A stretch of DNA of 63,701 bases, from the NCBI GenBank assembly GCA_964557575.1, contig CAZLBC010000020.1, positions 1 through 63,701 on the forward strand, given 5' to 3'. Positions 25,774 through 34,236 of this stretch are shown here, in pieces (the stretch's first letter is position 1; each line of letters begins with the position of its first letter). The notes under the pieces are model-generated. The model ran no database searches. It was not told where the DNA came from and worked only from the letters and a program-made list of their open reading frames with translations. The translations under genes were made by a program, and so were the position numbers. This stretch comes from CAZLBC01 sp964557575. Lineage in GTDB: Bacteria; Planctomycetota; Phycisphaerae; SM23-33.

Positions 25774-27837
25774 ATGTTAATCATGAACGTGAACAGTATT
25801 GAGATCGAAGGAATGGATGTTTCGGTAATGCGGGCGGAGACGGTTATCGTCGGCGCCGGTGCAGCGGGCATGAATTGCGCGGTCAAGCTTGCCGAGTTCA
25901 GGCGCGCGGGGGGGGTGGATAATCCCGGGGCGGGAATACTGGTGGTCACCGGGGGGCTGTCCCTCGGCGCGTCGCGGATGAGCGGTTCAGACAAGCAGAC
26001 CTACTACAAGATGGGCACCAGTCCGCGAGTTCCGGACACGGCGATGGATTTCGCAAAAACGCTGACGGCGTTCGGCTGCTGCCACGGCGACACCGCGCTG
26101 GTTGAGGGCATCGGTTCGCTGCCGGGTTTCTACCACCTGTGCGAGTCGGGCGTGCCGTTTCCGCATGATCCTTACGGCGCGTATATCGGGTACAAGACCG
26201 ATCACGATCCCTGCGAACGGGCGACATCTGCGGGGCCCAAGACCAGTCGCTTCATGAGTCACTGCCTGCAGGCAAAGGCTGAAGCGCTCGGCATCGAGAT
26301 CCTGGACAAACATGTGGTGGTCGACTTCGTTACCGACGGCGACGGAGATGAGCGGCGTATCACCGGCCTTTTGTGCATCGATCGGTCTCGCGCGGGTGAC
26401 GATGATCCCGGCCTGGCCGTCTTCGCCGCGCGTAACTGGGTATTGGCGGCCGGTGGTCCGGGGGCACTGTACGCGACAACGGTGTATCCGCGCGGGCAGT
26501 ACGGCATACACGGACCGGCTCTCGCGGCGGGCCTGTACGCCGCGAACCTCACGGAGATGCAGTACGGCCTGGCCTCGATCAAGTTCCGCTGGAACGTCAG
26601 CGGCACGTACATGCAGGTGATACCGCGTATCTTTTCCACCGACGCCGACGGGAACAATCCCCGAGAATTTCTGGTCGAGTATTTTCCCGATATGAAAACC
26701 ATGGCGACAAATATATTCCTGAAGGGTTACCAGTGGCCGTTCGACGCGCAGCGCATAACGGAACACCGGTCGACGCTGGTGGACATGGCCGTACACGTCG
26801 AAACGGTTATACGCGGCCGGCGGGTGTGGATGGACTTTCTCCGCAATCCCGCCGGAGGTGAGGGCTGGGAGGAATTCTCGATCGACGGGCTCGACGCAGA
26901 AGCCCGGGAGTATCTCGACAAGACGGGCGCCCGCCAGGATCTCCCCATCGAGCGGCTGGAACACATGAATGAACCCGCCATTGATATCTACACGGAAAAC
27001 GACATCGATATTCGGTCCGCACCCCTTGAAATCGCAGTGTGCAGCCAGCATATGAACGGGGGATTTGCCGTGAACACGTGGTGGGAGTCGAATATCCCGC
27101 GGACGTTCGTGGTCGGAGAAATGGCCGGCACACACGGGGTCAAGCGACCCGGCGGCAGCGCGCTGAACGCGGGTCAGGTCGGTGCGGCGCGTGCCGCGGA
27201 ATATATCGCGCATGTCTATTCGTCAGAACCGCCACCGGAGGACGAGGCGGCCGCCGTCGCCGCGAAAGCAGTCATGGAGGCCGATTGCCTGAAACAACTG
27301 TTCTCATCGAAGACAGCCGACGCGCCGAAACCGCAGCAGATTCTCGGGGATATCGGCGACCGCATGACGCGCAGCGCCGCTCATCTCAGGAGCCGCGGCG
27401 GTGTGGCGGAGGCGCTGGAGGAAGCGAAGACCCGGTATGCCGCCCTGGCGGACAGCGGCGTACAATTCGATTCGGTTGATCAGCTTCCCGAGGCGGTGCT
27501 GGCCGTGCAGCAGTGCTTTTTTCAGGTGGCCGTGCTGAAGGCCCAGGCGGCCATGTTCGAGCGGGGGGCCGGCAGCAGGGGCAGCCACTGCATACTCGAC
27601 CCGGCGGGCGAACAGATGCATCCGCGTCTCATCGATCCCGATTCGGGAGAGCCCCTGCGGTTCACGGGTGAAAACGAGGCCCTGCGAAACGAGATACTCT
27701 GCCTCGCCTATGATCCCGACCAAGGAGATCTCTTCAGGACATGGCTCGAAGCCCCCCGGCCGATTCCCGAGCCCGACGTGCCGTTCGAAACGGCCTGGGC
27801 ACAGTATCGCCGCGGGGATATATATCACGCGCAATAA
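25774..27837 (+). CDS. FAD-dependent oxidoreductase, fumarate reductase/aspartate oxidase-like
   Basis: The 687-residue flavoprotein has the dinucleotide-binding motif VIVGAGAAGMNCA at about residues 24-36. The second FAD segment SALNAGQVGAARAAEYI lies around 468, as in the succinate dehydrogenase/fumarate reductase/L-aspartate oxidase family. A C-terminal helical domain contains CILDPAGEQMHPRLIDPDSG. The partner iron-sulfur and membrane subunits of respiratory complexes are absent, so it is probably a soluble oxidoreductase acting on a carbohydrate-derived acid or keto-sugar. Two candidate starts exist (25774 and 25783); the first has AGGAAA close upstream. It lies 20 bases after the SDR and 27 before the DUF1080 gene. 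Confidence 0.78.
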   Translation: MLIMNVNSIEIEGMDVSVMRAETVIVGAGAAGMNCAVKLAEFRRAGGVDNPGAGILVVTGGLSLGASRMSGSDKQTYYKMGTSPRVPDTAMDFAKTLTAFGCCHGDTALVEGIGSLPGFYHLCESGVPFPHDPYGAYIGYKTDHDPCERATSAGPKTSRFMSHCLQAKAEALGIEILDKHVVVDFVTDGDGDERRITGLLCIDRSRAGDDDPGLAVFAARNWVLAAGGPGALYATTVYPRGQYGIHGPALAAGLYAANLTEMQYGLASIKFRWNVSGTYMQVIPRIFSTDADGNNPREFLVEYFPDMKTMATNIFLKGYQWPFDAQRITEHRSTLVDMAVHVETVIRGRRVWMDFLRNPAGGEGWEEFSIDGLDAEAREYLDKTGARQDLPIERLEHMNEPAIDIYTENDIDIRSAPLEIAVCSQHMNGGFAVNTWWESNIPRTFVVGEMAGTHGVKRPGGSALNAGQVGAARAAEYIAHVYSSEPPPEDEAAAVAAKAVMEADCLKQLFSSKTADAPKPQQILGDIGDRMTRSAAHLRSRGGVAEALEEAKTRYAALADSGVQFDSVDQLPEAVLAVQQCFFQVAVLKAQAAMFERGAGSRGSHCILDPAGEQMHPRLIDPDSGEPLRFTGENEALRNEILCLAYDPDQGDLFRTWLEAPRPIPEPDVPFETAWAQYRRGDIYHAQ

Positions 27838-27864
27838 TTCTACGGTGACTAAAAGGAGAATCAA

Positions 27865-28695
27865 ATGAACAGGTCACATCGGCTCTGCTTACCGGCGGCA
27901 CTCGCGATCGCGGTATCCGCGGTTTCCATCCGGGCGGCGAAGATACCGGACAAAAACATCCGGCTTCCCGAGCAGAAGAACATCGACGGATACACGAGTA
28001 CGCCGATGCAACCTGACGGAAAATGGCACATACACGACCCGAACCGGCCGCAGCCGAAGGTCGTGGAACCGCAGTACGACGGCGCACCCGTCCCGGCACC
28101 CGACGGGGCGACCGTCCTGTTCGACGGCGACGACGTCGATCACTGGAAGAACAAGAAGTGGAAAATCGAAAACGGGGCCATGGTGGCCACGAAAAAGACC
28201 CAGGTGTCGAAGGAGAATTTCGAAGACATTCACCTGCACGTCGAGTGGCTCGTGCCGGAGAAATGCTTTCGGGGATGGGGACAGAAGCAGGGGAACAGCG
28301 GGATATTCCTTATGGGCAGGTACGAAATCCAGGTGCTGAACTGCTGGGGCAACAGGACCTATCCGGACGGTATGACCGGCGCGATTTACGGGCAGACACC
28401 ACCCCTGGTCAACGCCTGCCGCAAACCGGGCGCCTGGCAGTCATACGATATACACTTTAAGGCCCCGGTATTCGAGGACGGCAAACTGAAAGAGCCTGCG
28501 TATATGACGGTTTATTTAAACAACGTCCTTGTTCAGGACAATACCGGGGTTCGGGGTCCCACGCTCTGGAAGAAAGTGCCGAAGTACAAACCGCACGGCC
28601 CGGGACCGATCACCCTCCAGCATCACGGAAACCCGGTACTCTTTCGTAACATCTGGTTCGCGCCGCTTAAAAAGAAACTCGGACCGAAGAAATAA
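27865..28695 (+). CDS. Exported DUF1080 protein (3-keto-glycoside hydrolase/lyase-like)
   Basis: The 276-residue protein has a Sec signal peptide of about 22 residues. A DUF1080 concanavalin-like beta-sandwich domain follows, recognisable by TVLFDGDDVDHWKNKKW, the NSGIFLMGRYEIQVLN strand and the C-terminal GPITLQHHGNPVLFRNIWF. Characterised DUF1080 proteins cleave 3-keto-glycosides, products of Gfo/Idh-type or flavin-dependent oxidation of sugar C3. The neighbouring flavoprotein and the Gfo/Idh gene therefore fit a keto-sugar route. Cleavage would take place outside the cytoplasm. Last gene of the plus-strand operon; AAAGGAG precedes ATG 27865. A hairpin lies 39 bases after the stop. Confidence 0.85.
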   Translation: MNRSHRLCLPAALAIAVSAVSIRAAKIPDKNIRLPEQKNIDGYTSTPMQPDGKWHIHDPNRPQPKVVEPQYDGAPVPAPDGATVLFDGDDVDHWKNKKWKIENGAMVATKKTQVSKENFEDIHLHVEWLVPEKCFRGWGQKQGNSGIFLMGRYEIQVLNCWGNRTYPDGMTGAIYGQTPPLVNACRKPGAWQSYDIHFKAPVFEDGKLKEPAYMTVYLNNVLVQDNTGVRGPTLWKKVPKYKPHGPGPITLQHHGNPVLFRNIWFAPLKKKLGPKK

Positions 28696-28733
28696 GTTGA
28701 AACGACCACTAAGGATACGGCGACGGCGAGGCG

Positions 28734-28771
28734 GTTGAGAACCGGTTTCATAACCGGTTCTCCTTTTCGCT
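28734..28771 (+). terminator. Terminator-like hairpin after the DUF1080 gene, first copy of a 38-bp repeat
   Basis: GAGAACCGG and CCGGTTCTC form a perfect 9-bp stem with an 8-base loop, followed by TCCTTTTCG. The 38-bp unit recurs at 28800-28837 with two differences. Located between two convergent genes, it could stop transcription from the left. Confidence 0.55.
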
Positions 28772-28799
28772 CACGACACCAGCGACCCTACGGCGACGA

Positions 28800-28837
28800 G
28801 TTGAGAACCGGTTTCATGACCGGTTTTCCTTTTCGCT
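28800..28837 (-). terminator. Second copy of the 38-bp hairpin repeat, spanning the rng stop codon
   Basis: This near-copy of 28734-28771 (offset 66 bases) overlaps the last codons of rng (EKENRS and the TGA at 28814-28816). Its stem has one G-T wobble. The upstream copy thus looks like a duplicated rng tail. Together they could form a bidirectional terminator between the convergent operons. Confidence 0.5.
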
Positions 28838-30709
28838 GTCCCCGTTACTGTTGTCTTGCTTTGTCTTGCCGCTCCCGCCGTCTTTGTTCTGCTTTTTCTT
28901 CCGCCCCCTCCCGCTGCCTCTGCGCCTTTTGCTTTTCCGTTCCTTTTGTTGCTGCTGATTGTCGTTCTGTTCTTTCTTTTGCTGCTTCTGTCGTTGTTGC
29001 TGTTGGTTTTGCTTCTGCTGCCGATCCTGTTTTTGCCTGTTGTGTCCACCGGTGCCTGATGTGCCGCTCGGGCTCTTGCTCCCGCTTTTGCGAGATCTTT
29101 TTCGCTTGGAGGATTTTGCCGGCACCATGTCATTTACGTTGACGAATTCTTCACCGCGGTCGTTTTTCCCCCCATGGTACACCTGGTCGAGTTCAATGCT
29201 GGTTCCCCGGGAGGAAATACAATCGACTTCGAGATCACTGCCGCCGCGGTTTTCCTCGGCGGTAATAATAATCCGCTTGCCGTAAGTCCTTTCGATGTCG
29301 GTGATCTGGTCGCGAAGATAATTCGAGATATAGTGTGCGGTCGGCGGCGAAACCTTGACGTTGATTGAAGCAACATCCTTGGCACCGCACCCGGCATTCA
29401 GGGTACGCATGACTGCCAGCGCGATGGATTCGTCGCTCATCACCTGGCCGGTTCCTGCGCAGTAGGGGCAATCGGCATAAATATTCTGTTTCAGGGATGG
29501 GCGCAGGCGCTGTCGTGTCAGGTTCAGGAGCCCGAAGTTGTTGATTTTGAGTACCTTGCTTTTGGCCCGATCCTTTTTCAACACTTCTTTCAGCCTGGCT
29601 TCGACCGTGCCGCGATTCTTGGTCGAAATCATGTCGACCAGGTCGATAACGATCACGCCGCCCATGTCCCTGAGACGGAGCTGACGCCCGATTTCTTCGA
29701 CGGCTTCGAGGTTCAATTTCATTGCATTCGATTCGGCGTTTGAGCTTTTTCGGAAACTTCCGGAGTTGACATCTATGGCAACCAGTGCTTCCGTCTGGTC
29801 GATTACCAGGTATCCGCCGCCGGGGAGCGTGACCCGGGACGAGTGTATTTCATCGATTTTCCTTTCTATCCCGAATTGCTTGAACAGTCCCGGCCGTCCG
29901 GAATAGACCTCGATTTTACATTTGGTCCTCGGCAGGGCGATGTCGATAAATTCGCGAACATTGACGGCGACATCCTGGTTATCACAGACGATCCTGTTGA
30001 TATCCGATTCATATATATCCCGGATGGTCCGTATGACGAGGTCCGATTCCTTGTATATTTCCGAGGGAACCGGCGCGCTGTTTACCCTTTGCTGAATCGA
30101 TTTCCACAGCCGGGAGAGGTAGGAAATGTCGCGGTTCAGATCGCGCTTCGATCGCTCCTGGCATGCGGTCCGAACGATCAGCCCCATGTTTTCGGGAATG
30201 GTCAGCGTGTCCACGATGTCCCGCAGCTTCGCGCGGGCGTCGGGGTCTTCGATTTTTCGGCTGATACCCGTTTTTTTCATGTCGGGCATCAACACGACCA
30301 GGCGTCCCGGCAGAGAAAGATAGGTCGACAGGGTCGCGCCCTTTGTGCCAATGCCCTCCTTGGTCATCTGGACGATGACCTGGTCACCGGGCCTGAGACA
30401 TTTTTGTATCGGCGGCCGGGTCTTTCTCGATGTTCGGTGACCGACCTCTTCCGCTCCCTTCTTGTCACCCGGAAAGTACTGGGGATGGAGGTCCGTTATG
30501 TGAAGGAAGCCGTTTTTCGTCCCACCGTATTCGACAAAGGCAGCCTGGATAGATGGTTCTATGTTGGTCACTTTGCCCTTGAAGATATTGCCGACCCTGC
30601 TGGCATTGCTGGCCCGTTCGATATAGAGTTCCTCAAGGCTGCCGTTTTCCAGGATCGCAATGCGGCATTCGTGGTTCACGATCGTGTTTATGAGCATCGT
30701 CTTTGACAT
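28814..30709 (-). CDS. rng: Ribonuclease E/G family protein
   Basis: The 631-residue endoribonuclease processes rRNA and degrades mRNA. An S1 RNA-binding domain at about residues 35-125 is followed by the RNase H-like and DNase I-like catalytic domain. It carries LVIDQTEALVAIDVNSG and VIVIDLVDM, the two aspartates that bind catalytic magnesium. A zinc-link CPYC motif (ADCPYCAGTG) is present. The length is between E. coli RNase G (489) and RNase E (1061). The final roughly 100 residues are extremely Lys/Gln/Arg/Gly-rich, disordered and probably RNA-binding, replacing the RNase E scaffold tail. ATG 30709 lies 8 bases after the DUF2344 stop, so it is the last gene of the PTS-HPF operon. Confidence 0.93.
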   Translation of the reverse strand: MSKTMLINTIVNHECRIAILENGSLEELYIERASNASRVGNIFKGKVTNIEPSIQAAFVEYGGTKNGFLHITDLHPQYFPGDKKGAEEVGHRTSRKTRPPIQKCLRPGDQVIVQMTKEGIGTKGATLSTYLSLPGRLVVLMPDMKKTGISRKIEDPDARAKLRDIVDTLTIPENMGLIVRTACQERSKRDLNRDISYLSRLWKSIQQRVNSAPVPSEIYKESDLVIRTIRDIYESDINRIVCDNQDVAVNVREFIDIALPRTKCKIEVYSGRPGLFKQFGIERKIDEIHSSRVTLPGGGYLVIDQTEALVAIDVNSGSFRKSSNAESNAMKLNLEAVEEIGRQLRLRDMGGVIVIDLVDMISTKNRGTVEARLKEVLKKDRAKSKVLKINNFGLLNLTRQRLRPSLKQNIYADCPYCAGTGQVMSDESIALAVMRTLNAGCGAKDVASINVKVSPPTAHYISNYLRDQITDIERTYGKRIIITAEENRGGSDLEVDCISSRGTSIELDQVYHGGKNDRGEEFVNVNDMVPAKSSKRKRSRKSGSKSPSGTSGTGGHNRQKQDRQQKQNQQQQRQKQQKKEQNDNQQQQKERKSKRRRGSGRGRKKKQNKDGGSGKTKQDNSNGDSEKENRS

Positions 30710-30717
30710 GGTTATCC

Positions 30718-31401
30718 TTAATCTTTCAATACATCGTCATGAATGTTCGTTCTGACCAGGCGTGATACCCAATGCGGTTTTTTTAAACCGATGAGCCCGA
30801 GAATTTCGTCGGGCCTGGCCCATTTCCCTTCGCGGGGTACGCACGAGAAAAAAACAGTTCCCGGTTCCCACGAAATATCTTTAACCATCTGCTTGAGATC
30901 CACGGTGACCGTTCGGGGTGTGCTCCTCCGGCCGCGGCGCTTTTTCACTGCAGATCTCACAATCGGCCATGAATCAAGGGTCCGCAGCCTGTTCAGCACC
31001 TCTTGAATCATGCCGTCACGGCCGCTGTCCAGATGCAACCGGTAATCGAGGCGGAAGGGGTGGATTGTTCGCGAACCTTCCATGGTGCGCGAATCGATGA
31101 ATGCCATCCCCTCAGGTGAATGCGCATTCAGCGTCTCGCACGGGTCCCCGTCGATGGGGCTGTCGAGCCCGAGTATGAGCCTTTCGTCGACACCCGCGAC
31201 ACCAACCGGCTTGGGTACCGGCAGCGAGACCGCCGGCCGCGGATTGTAGCCGTGTGAATAATGAACAGGGAATCGGCAGCGCCGGGCCAGCCTTCCCATG
31301 AAGTTCAACAGGTCCCGATGCGATAGAAATCGCATCCTCCCGTCGATGGCCCACCGGGTTATGCGGTAGCTGCTGCAACTGCTGTTGTGGTTATCGCGCA
31401 A
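30718..31401 (-). CDS. DUF2344/TIGR03936 radical-SAM-associated protein
   Basis: The 227-residue protein begins with RITRWAIDGRMRFLSHRDLLNFMGRLARR. It continues with HYSHGYNPRPAVSLPVPKPVGV, the signature of the DUF2344 domain. In many bacteria this domain is fused to, or encoded next to, a radical SAM protein and lies directly before RNase G, L21 or related genes; its function is unknown. The radical SAM partner is absent from this window. The likely start is TTG at 31401, since no ATG or GTG lies upstream of the conserved N-terminus. Eight bases separate it from rng. A role in RNA modification or ribosome maturation is inferred only from its neighbours. Confidence 0.82.
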   Translation of the reverse strand: MRDNHNSSCSSYRITRWAIDGRMRFLSHRDLLNFMGRLARRCRFPVHYSHGYNPRPAVSLPVPKPVGVAGVDERLILGLDSPIDGDPCETLNAHSPEGMAFIDSRTMEGSRTIHPFRLDYRLHLDSGRDGMIQEVLNRLRTLDSWPIVRSAVKKRRGRRSTPRTVTVDLKQMVKDISWEPGTVFFSCVPREGKWARPDEILGLIGLKKPHWVSRLVRTNIHDDVLKD

Positions 31402-31485
31402 ACGCAGAACGTCGTTCCTGTTATCACGGCGGATTTCCGCCGATTGTTTCTTAATCCCCGCCGCGCTGTTATGCGAACATCGCTT

Positions 31486-33252
31486 CTATTCGTACAGCTC
31501 GGGGAGTATTTTTCTTGTCACCTTTCTGAGGTATCCGGTAATTTCGGTTACCGTGCCGAATTTTCTCGCCTGACGGGCCACATCCCGGGCCTGTCTCAGG
31601 GTAACCGAACGTATGATTTTTTTGATTTCCGGGATCATCTGCGGCACGCACGAAAACTGTTTCAATCCCAGTCCGACCAGCAGGAGGGTATACTCGGGGT
31701 CGCCGGCGATCTTGCCGCAGAGACCGACGGGGATCTTGTTTTTCTTGCCGGCTTTTACGACCCGCTGTATCAGTTCAAGGACCGCCGGATGCGCCGCGGT
31801 GAAAAGGGAGGCGACCCGTTCGTTGGTACGGTCGACCGCGAGCGTGTATTGGACGAGGTCGTTGGTTCCGATGGAAAAAAAGTCGACCTCGGCCGCGAGG
31901 ACCTCGGCCTGCAGGGCAGCCGCCGGCACCTCGATCATCACGCCGAGCGGTATCTCGCGGGTGTGCTCGACACCTTCCTCCTCGAGGTCTTCCAGGACCT
32001 CCCACACTATGCTTTTCGCCTGTCTCAGTTCCGTGATGTTGGTGATCAATGGAAACATGACGCGCGGGTTGCCGTGTACCCCGGCGCGATAAATCGCTCG
32101 TAACTGCCGTTTGAATATCGGCGTATTGCTCAGACAGTAACGGATCGACCTGCATCCAAGCGCGGGATTTCTTTCAGGAACTCTCGGTCGTGCATCAATA
32201 AACTTGTCGGCTCCCAGATCGGCCGTGCGAATCGTGACCGGGAGGTCGCCGAAAACCGCGAGTACTTCACGGTAAGCCGCGTACTGTGCATCCTCGTCGG
32301 GTTCGCTGTTTGACTCGAGGAAGAGAAATTCGGTACGGTAGAGACCGATCCCCGTCCCCCCCTTGTTAAGAACGGTTCGGGCATCGCTGGGAAATTCGAT
32401 ATTTCCCTGGAGTTCTATTTCGCAGCCGTCCTTTGTGACCGCGGGCAGATTGGCCAGCGCGTCAAGACTGTGTATGAATTCCTCCTGTTGCCGATCCAGC
32501 TTTCGGTACCGCTCGATCGTTTTTTCATCCGGATTGATGATAAGGATCCCTTTGAAGCCGTCGAGTATTACCGTTTCGCCTCCTTCAATGGTCGTGGTGA
32601 TGTCTTCCAGGCCCAGTACCGCCGGGATCCCCAGTGCCCTGGCCATGATTGCGGTATGACTTGTCGCGCCGCCCAGATCGGTAGCCAGTCCCACGACATG
32701 ATTACGATCAAGACCCGCCGTCTGGCTCGGATTGAGATCGTACGCCACGATCACGACGTCCCGTGTCAGATGGGCGAGCGATTCTCTTTTCTGGCCGGTC
32801 AGGTTGGTCAACAGGCGCTTTTCCACGTCATAGACGTCTCGCGATCGCTCGGCGAAATAGTCGGGCATCTCTGAATATTCCCGCGCGTAGGCTCGCAGTA
32901 TCTTGGCCACTGCATATTCCGCCGTGACGTGTCCCTCACGTATTAACCTCTCTATTTTTTCCGAGAGCGTGTTATCCCCGAGCAGGCCGATATGAAAGTC
33001 GAATATACTGGCGGCTTCCTTGCCGATTTTTTTTACGGATTGAGACTTGAGGTCGGCAATTTCATCCATGGAAACTTTTACGGCATTACTGAAGCGATCC
33101 ATCTCCAGTTGTGCGTGGTCGATGGGGACATGACGTTCAGGGATATCAAATTCTTCATTATCGATAATAACGGTTTGAGCAACAGTAATACCGGGAGAAA
33201 CCCCTAACCCCGACTTGGATCTCATGCCTGTTTTTTCTTCTTCATCTCCCAC
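31486..33252 (-). CDS. ptsI: PTS enzyme I (phosphoenolpyruvate-protein phosphotransferase)
   Basis: The 588-residue enzyme starts the PTS phosphorelay: PEP phosphorylates its active histidine and the phosphate passes to HPr. The HPr-binding helical domain is followed by LGGATSHTAIMARALGIPAV with H199. The C-terminal PEP-binding barrel has FSIGTNDLVQYTLAVDRTN and the catalytic cysteine in VGLCGKIAGDP (canonical CGEMAGD, so the Glu is Lys here). The GTG start at 33252 has GGAGAG upstream. An alternative ATG nine codons in gives the usual short N-terminus before GLGVSPGI. It starts 6 bases after ptsH. No sugar-specific EIIB/EIIC is encoded in the window, so the relay may be regulatory. Confidence 0.95.
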   Translation of the reverse strand: MGDEEEKTGMRSKSGLGVSPGITVAQTVIIDNEEFDIPERHVPIDHAQLEMDRFSNAVKVSMDEIADLKSQSVKKIGKEAASIFDFHIGLLGDNTLSEKIERLIREGHVTAEYAVAKILRAYAREYSEMPDYFAERSRDVYDVEKRLLTNLTGQKRESLAHLTRDVVIVAYDLNPSQTAGLDRNHVVGLATDLGGATSHTAIMARALGIPAVLGLEDITTTIEGGETVILDGFKGILIINPDEKTIERYRKLDRQQEEFIHSLDALANLPAVTKDGCEIELQGNIEFPSDARTVLNKGGTGIGLYRTEFLFLESNSEPDEDAQYAAYREVLAVFGDLPVTIRTADLGADKFIDARPRVPERNPALGCRSIRYCLSNTPIFKRQLRAIYRAGVHGNPRVMFPLITNITELRQAKSIVWEVLEDLEEEGVEHTREIPLGVMIEVPAAALQAEVLAAEVDFFSIGTNDLVQYTLAVDRTNERVASLFTAAHPAVLELIQRVVKAGKKNKIPVGLCGKIAGDPEYTLLLVGLGLKQFSCVPQMIPEIKKIIRSVTLRQARDVARQARKFGTVTEITGYLRKVTRKILPELYE

Positions 33253-33258
33253 TCGGTC

Positions 33259-33534
33259 TCACTCTCCTTCGCCGAAACCGCTTTCTACAAGCGAAGCCAG
33301 TTCTTCAAGGGCTTCATCGGCATCCTCACCGTCTGCCATTATTTTCAGTACGGTGTTCCTGGTTGCCGCCAAACGCATAACACCCATGATACTTTTCGCA
33401 TCCACCGTCAGAGATCCCTTTGCCACTTCCACGGTGCAGGAATACTTGTTGGCAATCTCCACGAACCGCATCGCCGGCCGGGCGTGGAGGCCGTACTTGT
33501 TGGCAACCGTTACTTCTCTTATTTTCAAGGACAC
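33259..33534 (-). CDS. ptsH: PTS phosphocarrier protein HPr
   Basis: The 91-residue HPr relays phosphate from enzyme I to EIIA proteins. The phosphorylated histidine is H17 in GLHARPA. S48 in DAKSIMGVMRL matches the regulatory serine targeted by HPr kinase in organisms that have one; no hprK is seen here. The acidic C-terminal tail (DADEALEELASLVESGFGEGE) is usual. Translation appears to start at GTG 33534. Directly upstream of ptsI. Confidence 0.95.
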   Translation of the reverse strand: MSLKIREVTVANKYGLHARPAMRFVEIANKYSCTVEVAKGSLTVDAKSIMGVMRLAATRNTVLKIMADGEDADEALEELASLVESGFGEGE

Positions 33535-33650
33535 GGATTATATACCATAAATCATTAAATTTCATTATGCATTTGCTCAGGACTCCGGCGTTTATTTGCC
33601 CGGCGGATCGTGTAAGTGCGCGCCCGGCAAGACGATTGAAGAAAAATGTA

Positions 33651-34121
33651 TCAACCGTCCGCCTCGTCGGCTTCCGCGATCAGCTCCTCCACGGCTTCCT
33701 GCGTTTTGGCCTGTGAAAGAAATTTCCTGAACATGTCATTTCGTACGTTTGTAAATATCACTTCCATGGCGGCAAGGTGTTCCTCCGGTTTGTCCGGAGG
33801 ACTGACCATGAGTATGACCGAATACACGGGCTGGTTATCGAGACTGCGGAAATCGAGACCTTCGAGCGACAGCCCCACGGTCGCCGTCGCTTTCTTGATA
33901 CCCGCCGCGGTTGCGTGAGGGAGCGCGACGCCTTTGCCGATCCCGGTCGTCGCCCTGTTTTCCCGATCAATGATCGTTTTCGCAATATCTGCAGACATTT
34001 GTTTTTTGATTGCCCCCGCATCCGCCAGCGCGGATACGAGTTCGACAATGCAATCATCCCTGGTAGTCGCCTGGAGTTCCAGGCGGGCGGCCTCAGTGAC
34101 TATAATATCGGACAACTTCAT
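33651..34121 (-). CDS. ptsN: PTS EIIA component, nitrogen-type (PtsN-like)
   Basis: The 156-residue single-domain EIIA of the fructose/nitrogen family has phospho-acceptor H69 in GVALPHATAAG. The start is placed at ATG 34121 (MKLSDIIVTEAA); an upstream frame adds only six weak residues. Free-standing EIIA(Ntr) proteins regulate potassium homeostasis, nitrogen metabolism or sigma54-related processes instead of sugar uptake. The neighbouring hpf gene matches the rpoN-hpf-ptsN arrangement of proteobacteria, although rpoN itself is not here. With HPr and EI next door, the gene set forms a complete phosphorelay without a transporter. Confidence 0.9.
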   Translation of the reverse strand: MKLSDIIVTEAARLELQATTRDDCIVELVSALADAGAIKKQMSADIAKTIIDRENRATTGIGKGVALPHATAAGIKKATATVGLSLEGLDFRSLDNQPVYSVILMVSPPDKPEEHLAAMEVIFTNVRNDMFRKFLSQAKTQEAVEELIAEADEADG

Positions 34122-34236
34122 TGTATGCTCCCGATGCAAGGCAGAATCCGTATAGCATATCCTTATTACAAGATGATTTGCCGGTCATTCATAATGGCAT
34201 AACCGCTGATGCATTACTACATGTCGGAAAATCCGA

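Noticed and set aside
28734..28837. Possible CRISPR-like repeat array
   Set aside because: Only two copies, one overlapping a gene end, with no further spacers or cas genes. Better explained as a duplicated hairpin.
28856..29059. Hydrophobic Leu-rich frame that looks like a membrane peptide
   Set aside because: It is the antisense of the Lys/Gln-rich rng tail; poly-Lys/Gln codons give Leu/Phe codons on the other strand.
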